Below, piece by piece: positions 54,109 to 62,718 of a stretch of 64,000 nt of DNA. This stretch comes from Pandoraea apista (GTDB lineage: Bacteria > Pseudomonadota > Gammaproteobacteria > Burkholderiales > Burkholderiaceae). The stretch is taken from positions 2,480,001 through 2,544,000 of the forward strand of contig NZ_CP013481.2 in NCBI RefSeq assembly GCF_001465595.2. The letters run 5' to 3'. The position numbers and the translations under genes are program-made. A model generated the notes under the pieces. That model was not told the origin of the DNA, ran no database searches, and saw only the letters and a program-made list of their open reading frames with translations. The stretch's first letter is position 1, and every line of letters begins with the position of its first letter.

Positions 54109-55104
54109 ATGCGCAAACTTCTGATCGCTGCCGGTCTGGCGGCTTCCTTGGGGCTGGCAGCGCTCGCCGGGCCGGCCGGAGCGGCTGCGCCGGTACCCGA
54201 GAATGTCGTGGTTGTGCTTAATTCGGCCGACGCCAGCGTCAGCCTGATCGACAAGGCGACGCAGAAGGTCATTCAGACGTTCCCGGTCGGCAAGGAGCCG
54301 CACCACCTGATGGCCACGCCCGACAATCAGTCGCTCATTGTGGCGAATTCGGTCGGCAATAATCTCGTCTTCCTCGATCCGAAGTCGGGGCAGATTCAGC
54401 GCAAGATCGAGAACATCGAAGACCCGTACCAGATCGGCTTCTCGCCGGACAAGAAGTGGTTCGTGGCCAACGCGCTGCGTCTGGATCGGGTGGACGTGTA
54501 CCGTTTCGACGGCAAGAACCTGAGCGTGGCGCAGCGTATTCCGCTCAAAAAAATGCCGAGCCATCTGGTGTTCACGCAGGACAGCAAACTCGTGTTCGTC
54601 TCGTTGCAGGAGTCGAACGAGATCGCCGCCATCGATCTGGCGACCCAGAAGGTGCTCTGGAAGCTGAAGGTGGGCGACAGCCCGGCCGGCGTGTGGCTTA
54701 CGCCGGGCGATAAGTACCTGCTCGTGGGCATGACGGGGGCGGACTACGCCGCCGTGGTCGATTGGCGCAATCAGAAGGTCATCAAGACAATTCCGACCGG
54801 CAAGGGCGCGCACAACTTCCGCTCGCTCGCCGACGGCAAACATGTGCTGATTTCGAACCGCGTGTCGAGCACGATCAGTATCATCGATCAGGATGCCCTC
54901 ACGAATGTGGGCAACATTACCGGATTGCTCCCGGGACCGGACGACATGGAGCTTTCGGCCGACCGAAAGACGCTGTGGGTGACGTTCCGTTGGGCGCGGA
55001 AGGTGGGCATCATCGACATGACGCAGCGCAAGCTGATCAATACCATTCCGGTCGGGCGTTCGCCGCACGGGATCTATTTCTACGACCGCGCACCGGTGCT
55101 GTAA
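54109..55104 (+). CDS. Exported YVTN-type beta-propeller protein
   Basis: A 331-residue protein with a Sec signal peptide (MRKLLIAAGLAASLGLAALAGPAGAAA) and a mature region made of about seven blades of the YVTN/surface-antigen type (e.g. VSLIDKATQKVIQTFPVGKE, QKVIKTIPTGKGAHNF, QRKLINTIPVGRSPHGIYF). It is periplasmic or surface-exposed. Related proteins bind metals or cytochrome cofactors or form part of quinohaemoprotein systems, but no such motif is evident here. A GC hairpin follows at 55137-55159. Confidence 0.85.
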   Translation: MRKLLIAAGLAASLGLAALAGPAGAAAPVPENVVVVLNSADASVSLIDKATQKVIQTFPVGKEPHHLMATPDNQSLIVANSVGNNLVFLDPKSGQIQRKIENIEDPYQIGFSPDKKWFVANALRLDRVDVYRFDGKNLSVAQRIPLKKMPSHLVFTQDSKLVFVSLQESNEIAAIDLATQKVLWKLKVGDSPAGVWLTPGDKYLLVGMTGADYAAVVDWRNQKVIKTIPTGKGAHNFRSLADGKHVLISNRVSSTISIIDQDALTNVGNITGLLPGPDDMELSADRKTLWVTFRWARKVGIIDMTQRKLINTIPVGRSPHGIYFYDRAPVL

Positions 55105-55136
55105 CATCGAACTATCGCCATCCAGGCCCTATTGAC

Positions 55137-55159
55137 CGGGCGTCTTCCGGACGCCCGGC
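55137..55159 (+). terminator. GC-rich hairpin after the YVTN gene
   Basis: CCGGGCGTC and GACGCCCGG pair across a 5-nt loop. There is no T-run, so it may be a weak terminator or an mRNA 3' stabiliser. Confidence 0.4.
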
Positions 55160-55167
55160 CCCGCTAC

Positions 55168-55464
55168 ATGTTCGATTCGCTGGTCGACGGTTTCTCTACC
55201 GCCTTTCCGGCGGTGCAGACCGAGATCTACACCCGCATCACGCAGCCGGTGTTTTTTGCCACCGGACTGATATCGTTTGCCGCCAACGGCATTCGCGACC
55301 CACTCCCGCCACAGGCGGGCCGTCTGGCCGACGATGGCGAGGGCTTCCGGGCCCGGCAATGGTTCGGCTTGCGGCGTCTGTGGGCGAGCGTGCCGGCACG
55401 CCGCCCCGGCGCTTCTGACTCCGCCTCTCGTACCGACGGCACCGGCCGTACCAAATCTGCATGA
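55168..55464 (+). CDS. Hypothetical protein, 98 aa, coupled to the EI24 gene
   Basis: The N-terminal 40 residues (MFDSLVDGFSTAFPAVQTEI, QPVFFATGLISF) resemble the start of bacterial sterol-desaturase-family membrane proteins, but the remaining 58 residues are Arg/Pro/Gly-rich with no match to that family. Its stop codon overlaps the start of the next gene (ATGA at 55461-55464), which supports real translation. It could be a decayed or truncated gene that is now kept only as a coupling leader. No clear ribosome site. Confidence 0.45.
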   Translation: MFDSLVDGFSTAFPAVQTEIYTRITQPVFFATGLISFAANGIRDPLPPQAGRLADDGEGFRARQWFGLRRLWASVPARRPGASDSASRTDGTGRTKSA

Positions 55465-56405
55465 ACGATATTCTTCGCGCGCTTGGCCGCGCGCTCGTGA
55501 GCCTGTTGCATCCGCGCATGCTGTGGCTTACCGCAATGCCCTTCATCGTCTCCGGCCTGATCTGGGGCGCTGTGATCTGGTTTGGCTGGGAGCCATTTAC
55601 CGATTTCCTGCGCGTCTGGCTCGAACAGTGGCAGTTCACTCAGTGGATCTATCGCTTTTTCGGCTTTTTCGGCGTGGACAGCGTTCGCATGGCGCTAGCT
55701 CCCTTCATTCTGGTGGCGCTCCTTGTGCCGCTGATCGTCGTCACCGCGCTGTTGCTGATTGCGGGGTGGTCGATGCCGGCGGTGCTGCGGCACCTCTCAC
55801 GCCGCCACTTCATTCATCTGGAAGCGCGGCAGGGCGGCTCGTTCTGGGGCAGTCTGGGGCAGTCGCTCGGCGCCACCGTGGTCTTTCTCGTTGCGGCACT
55901 CGTGACGCTGCCGCTGTGGCTCGTGCCGCCGTTCTTCGCCATCGTGCCGCCGTTGTTGTGGGGCTGGCTGACGTATCGCGTGATGACCTACGATGCGCTC
56001 GCGTTTCACGCGAGCCCCGAGGAACGCCGCCGGATCATACGAGAGCGTCGCTTGCCGCTGCTGGTGATCGGCGTGGCCACTGGGTTGCTCGGTTCGCTGC
56101 CCACGCTGCTGTGGGTCTCGTCCGTCATCATGATCGTGCTGTTCCCGGTGATTGCGTTGCTGGCGATCTGGCTCTATGTCGTGATCTTCGTCTTTTCGGC
56201 GTTGTGGTTCGCGCACTACTGTCTGCGCGCGTTGTCGCGCTTGCGCCTGGAAGAGGCCACACGGCATGAGCCGACGCTCGGCGCAACAGTGCTGCCCGAC
56301 ACGGGCACGCTGTCGCCCGAGAGCGAAGACTTGCCGCCAGCCTTGTCGCCGCCGTCACCTCCCGCGCCGCCGCCGGGGCAGGGGCCGTCAAACGGTTCGC
56401 CGTGA
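55461..56405 (+). CDS. EI24/CysZ-like membrane protein
   Basis: A 314-residue inner-membrane protein with six or so hydrophobic segments (about 15-40, 70-100, 130-160, 190-235). The pattern FGPLGAxxL-type EI24 features are seen in LARALVSLLHPRMLWLTAMPFIVSGLIWG and in the long TM pairs. EI24/CysZ proteins include sulfate transporters, but the family is broad and the context gives no sulfur link. The C-terminal 45 residues are Pro/Ser-rich and likely disordered. Coupled to the upstream small gene by ATGA overlap. Confidence 0.8.
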   Translation: MNDILRALGRALVSLLHPRMLWLTAMPFIVSGLIWGAVIWFGWEPFTDFLRVWLEQWQFTQWIYRFFGFFGVDSVRMALAPFILVALLVPLIVVTALLLIAGWSMPAVLRHLSRRHFIHLEARQGGSFWGSLGQSLGATVVFLVAALVTLPLWLVPPFFAIVPPLLWGWLTYRVMTYDALAFHASPEERRRIIRERRLPLLVIGVATGLLGSLPTLLWVSSVIMIVLFPVIALLAIWLYVVIFVFSALWFAHYCLRALSRLRLEEATRHEPTLGATVLPDTGTLSPESEDLPPALSPPSPPAPPPGQGPSNGSP

Positions 56406-56493
56406 AAGTGGCACAATCGCTCCACAGCGCGGCTGCCGCCGGGCGGTGCTGCGCGTTCCCCCAAGGCTCTGACGACATAACAAAGGAAGCATC

Positions 56494-57336
56494 ATGGCGG
56501 TAGGCATCATCATCATTGGCGACGAGATCCTCTCGGGACGTCGTCAGGACAAGCATCTCCCCAAGATCATCGAGTTGCTCACCGAGCGCGGCATGCAGTT
56601 GGATTGGGCCGAATATGTGGGCGACGATCCGGCGCGCATCACGGCAACGCTGCGCCGCACGTTCGCCAGCGACGATATCGTTTTCGTGACCGGCGGCATT
56701 GGTGCGACCCCCGACGATCACACGCGACAGTGCGCGGCAGCGGCGCTGAATGTGCCACTCGTGCTGACACCGGAAGCCGAGGCGCTCATCATGGAGCGTA
56801 TTGCGGATACCAGTCCCGACGGCCGCGCCGACATGAGCCAGCCGGACAACCGGCATCGTCTCAAGATGGGGGAGTTTCCGGTCGGCGCACGCGTACTGCC
56901 GAATCCGTACAACAAGATTCCCGGCTTCTCTGTCGAACAGCATCACTTTATGCCCGGTTTCCCGGTCATGGCCTGGCCGATGATGGCGTGGGTGCTCGAC
57001 ACGGACTACGCGGCGTTGCACCACATGACGAAACACGCCGAGCGATCGGTGCTCGTCTTCGGGCTTGCCGAGTCGACGCTGACACCGCTCATGGAAGCCA
57101 TCGAGGCGGAGTACCACGGCGTGAAGGTGTTCAGTCTGCCAAGCGTGGGCGACCCGCAGCGCGGGGAGGTCTATGCGCGCCGTCACATCGATCTGGGTGT
57201 GAAGGGCGACGACCCTTCGCTGGTCGGCGCAGCATTCGAGCGCCTGGTCGCCGGCGTGAACGCGCTGGGCGGCGAGATCATTCATCCGGCGGAAGCCGTT
57301 GCGCTGCCGGAGGGCGTGCGGCCGTCGGTGAAGTAG
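56494..57336 (+). CDS. CinA-like molybdopterin-binding domain protein
   Basis: A 280-residue protein of the CinA N-terminal (MoCF/COG1058) family. The molybdopterin-binding fold is marked by GIIIIGDEILSGRRQDKHLPKI at the start and DIVFVTGGIGATPDDHTRQCAA. It lacks the C-terminal nicotinamide-nucleotide deamidase domain of full CinA (about 410 residues), so it belongs to the short form. AAAGGAAG precedes the ATG. Its role in bacteria with the short form is not established. Confidence 0.88.
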   Translation: MAVGIIIIGDEILSGRRQDKHLPKIIELLTERGMQLDWAEYVGDDPARITATLRRTFASDDIVFVTGGIGATPDDHTRQCAAAALNVPLVLTPEAEALIMERIADTSPDGRADMSQPDNRHRLKMGEFPVGARVLPNPYNKIPGFSVEQHHFMPGFPVMAWPMMAWVLDTDYAALHHMTKHAERSVLVFGLAESTLTPLMEAIEAEYHGVKVFSLPSVGDPQRGEVYARRHIDLGVKGDDPSLVGAAFERLVAGVNALGGEIIHPAEAVALPEGVRPSVK

Positions 57337-57375
57337 GACATGTCGGGGCGGTTGAGAGGCGCTCCGATGCAATAG

Positions 57376-57416
57376 AAAACGGCGCTTGCCCTGTTACCGG
57401 GCAAGCGCCGTTTTTC
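57376..57416. terminator. Bidirectional terminator between cinA-like gene and quinone oxidoreductase
   Basis: A 15-bp stem (AAACGGCGCTTGCCC with GGGCAAGCGCCGTTT) with a 7-nt loop and A/T flanks. It can terminate both convergent genes. Confidence 0.9.
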
Positions 57417-57463
57417 TTTGGCGGAATTCGGCGGCAGCGGGTGAGGCGGGGGCCTCGTGCCGG

Positions 57464-58480
57464 TCAGAATCCGGCGAGCACGAGCTTGCCGATGGTGCGT
57501 CCGCCTTCAAGCTGCGCGTGGGCGCGGCGCAAGTTCACCGCGTTGATCGGGCCGATGACCTCGCCGAGCGTCGTGCGCAGCGTGCCTGCGTCAACGAGCC
57601 GTGCAACTTCGGTGAGCAGCTTGTGCTGCGCAATCATGTCGGGTGTCTCGTACATGGCGCGCGTGAACATGAATTCCCAGACGAAGGTAGCGCTCTTGCT
57701 TTTGAGCAGGCCGACTTCGAGCGGTTTTGCATTCTCGACTATCGAGCAGATCTTGCCTTGCGGTGCAACTGCTTCGGCCATGGCCGGGAAGTGGGCGTCG
57801 GTGTCGTTCAGGCACAGCACGAAATCCACCTGTGGTATGCCAACTGCCTTCAGTTGCGCGGGAATGTCCTGATAGTGATCGATGACGTGTTGGGCGCCGA
57901 GCTGACGGCACCAATCCGCCGATTCCGGACGCGACGCGCTTGCCACGATGGTCAGCTTTGCAAGACGTCGTGCGAGCTGAATGGCGATGGAGCCCACACC
58001 GCCGGCACCGCCGACGATCAGGATCGATTTGCCTTCGTCGCCGCCGTCGGGCGCGATGCCGAGCCGGTCGAAGAGAGCTTCCCAGGCGGTGATGGTGGTG
58101 AGCGGCAGGGCGGCGGCACTCACGAAATCGAGCGATGCGGGCATGTGGCCGACAATGCGTTCGTCAACGAGATGGAACTCGCTGTTCGCGCCCGGACGGG
58201 TGATGCTGCCCGCGTAGTAGACCGGATCGCCGACCTTGAACAGCGTGACGTCCGGGCCGACAGCGGCGACAGTGCCTGCGGCATCCCAGCCGAGTACGCG
58301 CGGCGTGTCTTCAACTTTGTCTTTCGGCGCGCGGACTTTGGTGTCGACGGGGTTCACCGAAATCGCTTCGACCTTGACCAGCAGGTCGCGTCCGGCCGGG
58401 CTCGGCGTGGGCAGCTCGATGTCTTCGAGCGATTTCGGGTCGTCAATGGGCAGGTAACGGGTCAATCCGATGGCTTTCAT
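57464..58480 (-). CDS. Zinc-type alcohol dehydrogenase-like / NADPH:quinone oxidoreductase
   Basis: A 338-residue medium-chain dehydrogenase/reductase. It shows a GroES-like domain (VEAISVNPVDTKVR, LGWDAAGTVAAVG) and a Rossmann domain with VGGAGGVGSIAIQLARR. The zinc-binding Cys/His of alcohol dehydrogenases are absent, so it is of the QOR/YhdH-like zinc-free class that reduces quinones or enones with NADPH. AGGAGAAAGC lies before the ATG at 58480. It is divergent from a LysR regulator, which probably controls it. Confidence 0.88.
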   Translation of the reverse strand: MKAIGLTRYLPIDDPKSLEDIELPTPSPAGRDLLVKVEAISVNPVDTKVRAPKDKVEDTPRVLGWDAAGTVAAVGPDVTLFKVGDPVYYAGSITRPGANSEFHLVDERIVGHMPASLDFVSAAALPLTTITAWEALFDRLGIAPDGGDEGKSILIVGGAGGVGSIAIQLARRLAKLTIVASASRPESADWCRQLGAQHVIDHYQDIPAQLKAVGIPQVDFVLCLNDTDAHFPAMAEAVAPQGKICSIVENAKPLEVGLLKSKSATFVWEFMFTRAMYETPDMIAQHKLLTEVARLVDAGTLRTTLGEVIGPINAVNLRRAHAQLEGGRTIGKLVLAGF

Positions 58481-58577
58481 CTGCTTTCTCCTGGAGTTGC
58501 GGTGCGCCGTCTGTGGCGATTCCACGACGCACACTGTGCGATGTCGAGAGACTACGCCTGGTCGATTGCTTTGATAA

Positions 58578-58592
58578 TCCGCATAATGCGGA
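58578..58592. promoter_or_regulatory. Inverted repeat between the oxidoreductase and lysR
   Basis: TCCGCATAATGCGGA, a perfect dyad around TAA, in the 137-bp divergent promoter region. It is a likely LysR operator half though the spacing is T-N13-A rather than the usual T-N11-A. Confidence 0.5.
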
Positions 58593-58617
58593 AAAGATTT
58601 TTTGGAAAATCCGTTAA

Positions 58618-59559
58618 ATGGCATTGGACCTCGATACGGTGGCGTTGTTCGTACGTGTGGCGGCGCTTGAGAATGTTTCGGCGGCGGGGCGCGAGCGAGG
58701 CTTGTCACCCGCGACCGCGAGCTCGCGGCTGGTGCAGTTGGAGGCGGCGCTCGGCACGCGTCTTCTGCACCGCACGACCCGGCGTGTCGCACTAACGCAG
58801 GAGGGCGAAGTCTTCCTGGTTCAGGCGCATGCGTTGCTCGCCGCGGAGGCTCAGGCGCTGGCGAGCGTCGGACAGGGACAAGCGGCGCCGCAAGGGCGTT
58901 TGCGGGTGTCGTGCTCGTCGTCGTTCGGCCGCCAGCACATCTCGCCCGCGTTACCCGAGTTCCTTGAGCGTTATCGGGGTATTTCGCTCGATTTCCGGCT
59001 GACGGATCGCGTCGTCGACCTGATCGAGGAGGGCGTGGATCTGGCGATTCGTGTGGGGGCGTTGCGTGATTCGACACTCGTGGCCCGCAAGCTCGCAACA
59101 AATCGGCGTACGTTATGCGCGTCGCCGGCGTATCTCGCGGCGCGGGGTACTCCCAGGCATCCGGGCGATCTTGCGCAGCACGATTGCCTGATTCTCGGCG
59201 AGCAGCGTGATTGGCGGTTCGTCACGCCGGGCGGCACGTTGAATGTGCGCGTGGGCGGCCGTCTCGCGTCGGATAACGGCGAGGTGCTGCGCGACGCCGT
59301 GCTCGCAGGGCTCGGTATTGCGCTCAAGTCGACGTGGGACGTTGGCGCGCACTTGCGGCGCGGCGAACTGGTGCCGGTGTTGTCGGCGTATCCGTTGGCA
59401 GATGAGGTGGCGATCTGGGCCGTGTACCCGAGCCGGGTGTTCGTGCCGCCGAAGACCCATGCGCTGATCGAGTTTCTGCAAACGCGCTTCGGGCCGACAC
59501 CGTATTGGGATGTGCCCGAGGCGATCGACGAGCCGTCGGCGCCTGCCGCGTCACCGTGA
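58618..59559 (+). CDS. LysR-family regulator, divergent from the oxidoreductase
   Basis: A 313-residue LysR protein. The helix-turn-helix is VSAAGRERGLSPATASSRLVQLEAALGTRLLHRTTRRVALT (about 20-60), followed by a substrate-binding domain starting GRLRVSCSSSFGRQHISPALPEF. It is of the CrgA/DmlR-like subgroup common next to quinone or aldehyde oxidoreductases. The ATG at 58618 has no strong ribosome site. A dyad at 58578 is its likely operator. Confidence 0.9.
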   Translation: MALDLDTVALFVRVAALENVSAAGRERGLSPATASSRLVQLEAALGTRLLHRTTRRVALTQEGEVFLVQAHALLAAEAQALASVGQGQAAPQGRLRVSCSSSFGRQHISPALPEFLERYRGISLDFRLTDRVVDLIEEGVDLAIRVGALRDSTLVARKLATNRRTLCASPAYLAARGTPRHPGDLAQHDCLILGEQRDWRFVTPGGTLNVRVGGRLASDNGEVLRDAVLAGLGIALKSTWDVGAHLRRGELVPVLSAYPLADEVAIWAVYPSRVFVPPKTHALIEFLQTRFGPTPYWDVPEAIDEPSAPAASP

Positions 59560-59576
59560 AGTGACGTGACCGCGCA

Positions 59577-60011
59577 TTAGTGCAGGCGATGGCTGCGGGG
59601 CTGCTGGGTGCTGGGTTCCTCGTGGCCAATAGCCGGGCTGGCGTGATGCAGCACGAGCCGCCAGCCGTCGGCTTCCTTCAGGTACACGTTGGTCGCGAGC
59701 ACGAAGGCGTAGCGCGCCTCGGGGTGCGCTTCGACCCGAATCTGTTCCAGCACGTTATGAACGGCGCACAGGGGATTGCGCGCGACTTGAAGATGGCTCA
59801 CGGTCAACTGTACGCCGCCGTTCGCGAGTATCTGGCGCCAACTCGTGCGAACGGCCGCCGGGCCGACATGCCTCGGTCCGGAGGGGTGAATGCAGACGAT
59901 CTCCTCGTCTTCCGACCAGACATCCATCAGCGCATCGGTGTCGCCGGCGCGCAGCGCTTCGTAATAAGCGTGCTCGGCGTCTTCCGGACTCAGGAAAATG
60001 GCAGCGGGCAT
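59577..60011 (-). CDS. SnoaL/NTF2-like domain protein
   Basis: A 144-residue cytoplasmic protein with the NTF2-like cone fold: helix EDAEHAYYEALRAGDTDALMDVWSEDEEIVCIHPSG, then strands ending ATNVYLKEADGWRLVLHHASPA. It belongs to the SnoaL_3/DUF4440 group, whose members include ketosteroid-isomerase-like enzymes and small binding proteins. GGAGG lies close upstream of the ATG. A 10-bp hairpin (60036-60063) sits in the leader just before the ribosome site. No operon partner. Confidence 0.85.
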   Translation of the reverse strand: MPAAIFLSPEDAEHAYYEALRAGDTDALMDVWSEDEEIVCIHPSGPRHVGPAAVRTSWRQILANGGVQLTVSHLQVARNPLCAVHNVLEQIRVEAHPEARYAFVLATNVYLKEADGWRLVLHHASPAIGHEEPSTQQPRSHRLH

Positions 60012-60035
60012 ACGGCAGCCTCCGTCGGGTGGATG

Positions 60036-60063
60036 CGCCGGGTAGCGGGTGTGCTACCCGGCG
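60036..60063 (-). promoter_or_regulatory. Hairpin in the leader of the SnoaL-like gene
   Basis: A perfect 10-bp stem CGCCGGGTAG/CTACCCGGCG with an 8-nt loop, about 25 bases before the start codon and without a T-run. It could influence translation or mRNA stability. Confidence 0.35.
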
Positions 60064-60265
60064 AACGCGCCGATTATGGAGGGTTTGCCCGGGCTTGTCG
60101 AACGTGTGGGCGCCGGGGTATCTCCGGCGAGCCGTCGCCCCGACGGCGGCAGCGACGATGCGCGATTCTTGATCTGGCGCAAGGCAATGCCGGCACGGTG
60201 CCGGTAGCTTATCGGTAACGCGGGAAAGCGTAAGCGAGAGAAGGGAGTTTGAGCGCGCAGGGGCG

Positions 60266-60287
60266 CGGGGACGCTCAGGCGTCCCCG
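60266..60287 (-). terminator. GC-rich hairpin after fnr
   Basis: A 9-bp stem CGGGGACGC/GCGTCCCCG with a 4-nt loop, 11 bases after the stop codon. It lacks a T-run. Confidence 0.35.
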
Positions 60288-60297
60288 GTAGCAGGGC

Positions 60298-61026
60298 TCA
60301 GCAGGGGGCGCCAGCGAGTTCGCGCAGCGCGATGCCGTCGACGATCTTGACGTGACGCTGCCGAATTTCGATCAGGCCATTCTGGGCGAAGCGCGAGAAC
60401 AGCCGGCTGACGGTTTCGAGCTTGAGACCGAGGAAACTGCCGATTTCTTCGCGGCTCATGCGCAGCACGAACTCGTTGGCTGCATAGCCGCGTGCGGCCA
60501 GTCGCTCGGAAAGGTTGATCAGGAAGACGGCCAGACGCTCTTCGGCGCGCATTGTGCCAAGCGCGAGCAGTTGCTGGTGCTCGTTACGGATTTCCTGGCT
60601 CATCAGCCGGTGAAGCTGGCGTTGCAGCGAAGGCACCTGACGCGACAGCGTCTCGAGTTCGCCGAAGCGGGCAATGCACAACTCGCTGTCTTCGAGGGCG
60701 ATGGCGGTGCTGGGGTGATGGTTGTCGGCCACGGCGTCCAGGCCGATCAACTCGCCCTGAAGGTGGAAGCCAACGACCTGTTCGCGGCCGTCGGGCGCGG
60801 TGACGCAGCTCTTGAGAGAGCCGAAACGAATGCCGTAGACGGCGTTCAGATCATCGTTGGCGTGATAAAGCACTTCGCCTTTCTTGAGGCGACGGCGCTC
60901 GCTCACGAGTGCGTCCAGTCGTTCCAGCTCGGGTTCCGGAATGCCGACGGGCAGACAGAACTGCCCCAGCGAACACGTGGAACAACGGGGCTGAGCGATG
61001 GGAATGCGACCGATCTCGGTGGTCAT
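60298..61026 (-). CDS. fnr: FNR-type oxygen-sensing transcription regulator
   Basis: A 242-residue CRP/FNR protein. The N-terminal Cys15, Cys18 and Cys24 (PRCSTCSLGQFC) plus Cys117 (SELCIAR) match the four ligands of the oxygen-labile [4Fe-4S] cluster of FNR. The cyclic-nucleotide-type beta-roll follows, then the dimer helix and a C-terminal helix-turn-helix (MSREEIGSFLGLKLETVSRLFSRF) with the Glu and Ser-Arg contacts for TTGAT-N4-ATCAA sites. It therefore should switch on low-oxygen genes. No FNR site was seen in its own upstream region. The downstream hairpin at 60266-60287 may be its terminator. Confidence 0.93.
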   Translation of the reverse strand: MTTEIGRIPIAQPRCSTCSLGQFCLPVGIPEPELERLDALVSERRRLKKGEVLYHANDDLNAVYGIRFGSLKSCVTAPDGREQVVGFHLQGELIGLDAVADNHHPSTAIALEDSELCIARFGELETLSRQVPSLQRQLHRLMSQEIRNEHQQLLALGTMRAEERLAVFLINLSERLAARGYAANEFVLRMSREEIGSFLGLKLETVSRLFSRFAQNGLIEIRQRHVKIVDGIALRELAGAPC

Positions 61027-61352
61027 GTAGGCCCCTGAAGTTATTGCGAGAGTTTATCATGGGGCGTCGACCTATCGTTTTCCCTGCCGAGACGTCCGGA
61101 TTTAGACGGCGCTTTACGGGCGTCGGTGTTTCAGTAATAATTGCGCACATACCGGACGTCCGTCTTGCCGTAGCATCGGCCTGGGCGTTTCCCGGCAGGT
61201 CGTTCGAAGCATCCAGGTCGCGCCGCCGTCACTACGACCGAACACAAACGGGCGCGCGCTTATGCGAAGCGGGTTACGACCGCTTCTCGTGTTCCAAGCA
61301 TCCATTTATTCCTGATACCGGGTCGCCATGCCCCCGGTTTGCTTAGTCGCAC
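61027..61352. other. Divergent promoter region between fnr and scpB
   Basis: About 325 bases between divergent genes, with no gene found. CCGGACGTCC and GACGTCCGGA occur near 61090 and 61150. No TTGAT-N4-ATCAA FNR box was recognised. Confidence 0.4.
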
Positions 61353-62564
61353 ATGAATACCCAAGAGGCGAAACTCGTCCTCGAGACCGCGTTGATTTGC
61401 GCGCAGGAGCCGCTCAAGGTCGGCGATCTGCGCAAGCTCTTCAATGACGCCGTGTCTGGTGACACGGTGCGCGCGCTGCTCGAGGAAATCCGCGTGCAAT
61501 GGGATGGCCGAGGTGTGGAATTGGTGGCTTTGGCCACCGGCTGGCGTTTCCAGAGCCGTCCGCGCATGCGTGAATACCTTGATCGCCTCAATCCGGAGAA
61601 GCCGCCGAAGTATTCGCGCGCCGTGATGGAGACGCTGGCGATCATTGCATACCGTCAACCGGTTACACGGGGCGACATCGAAGAGATTCGCGGCGTGACG
61701 GTCAACACGCAGATCATTAAGCAGCTCGAAGATCGTGGCTGGATTGAGGTGATCGGTCATCGCGACGTGCCGGGACGCCCCGGCCTGTATGCCACGACCA
61801 AGGAATTCCTCGACGATCTGGGGTTGCGTGCGCTCGACGCGTTGCCGCCGCTGGAAGATCCGGCGGCGCAGGCGCAGATCGATCTGCTCGCACAGCAGAA
61901 CATCGAATTTGGCGAGCGTGCCGAGGGTGAGTCGAGCGACGAGGTAACGTCGGGCGACGCGCCGGTGGCCGATGCCGACGCGTTAGCACGTCTTGCGCAA
62001 ACCCGTGCCGACGACTTGCCGCTGGCGCAAGGATTGCCGGAAGATCAACGTCCGCTGACAGCGTCAGAGGATGGGTTGACGGAAGACGCGTTGCTCGACG
62101 CTGTGATCGCGGAAGGCGAAGGTTTGCCGGAGGTGTCACACGAGGCGGTGGCGCAGCAGGCGTCGGGCGAAAATACGTCGGACGTCGCGGAACTCGCAGA
62201 CATTGCACACGTCAGTGAGCAGGGCGATGCGGCGCATGGCGGCGAAGTGCTCGATGACGCGAAGGCGGTATTCGACGCCGAATTGTTGGAAAACGACATT
62301 TCCGGTTTGTCGGGTGCGATCGCGCAGGACGAGGAATATTCTGAAGAATCAGAGTCTGCGATGTTGGTCGGTGACGATCGGCCGCAAGATGCGCAGGACG
62401 TAGCGACGCAGGCGGCAGATCCCGCCGCGTCGGGCGCGCAGGAGGTTTCCCCGCACGCTGTCGACTCGGCAGCGAACGAAGCCGCTGCCGGGCAGCCCAT
62501 GCCCGGTGCGATGGATGACGACGAGAACGACGGGGACGACAAGAATCTCGTCACTGGTACCTGA
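61353..62564 (+). CDS. scpB: Segregation and condensation protein B with long acidic tail
   Basis: ScpB is the kleisin-associated winged-helix subunit of the SMC-ScpA-ScpB condensin. Residues 1-190 are a normal Scp[60 protein letters not shown] and [18 protein letters not shown]. Residues about 190-403 are a Glu/Asp/Ala-rich tail of low complexity that roughly doubles the protein. The tail keeps the reading frame and GC codon pattern, so it appears translated. scpA is not next to it. rluB follows, the usual partner. Confidence 0.92.
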   Translation: MNTQEAKLVLETALICAQEPLKVGDLRKLFNDAVSGDTVRALLEEIRVQWDGRGVELVALATGWRFQSRPRMREYLDRLNPEKPPKYSRAVMETLAIIAYRQPVTRGDIEEIRGVTVNTQIIKQLEDRGWIEVIGHRDVPGRPGLYATTKEFLDDLGLRALDALPPLEDPAAQAQIDLLAQQNIEFGERAEGESSDEVTSGDAPVADADALARLAQTRADDLPLAQGLPEDQRPLTASEDGLTEDALLDAVIAEGEGLPEVSHEAVAQQASGENTSDVAELADIAHVSEQGDAAHGGEVLDDAKAVFDAELLENDISGLSGAIAQDEEYSEESESAMLVGDDRPQDAQDVATQAADPAASGAQEVSPHAVDSAANEAAAGQPMPGAMDDDENDGDDKNLVTGT

Positions 62565-62718
62565 AGGCACCGGCGCCTGGCGCCGGGAACGCCCGTAGGG
62601 CCGTTAGCGATAAGAACGAAGTCGCGGCAAACCTTTGTCGCGCATTCATGGTGCGAACACGGATCAGGGCAGCCATTTACGCCCGCCCACGACGATCCCG
62701 TTTTCCAATGAGGTTGTG

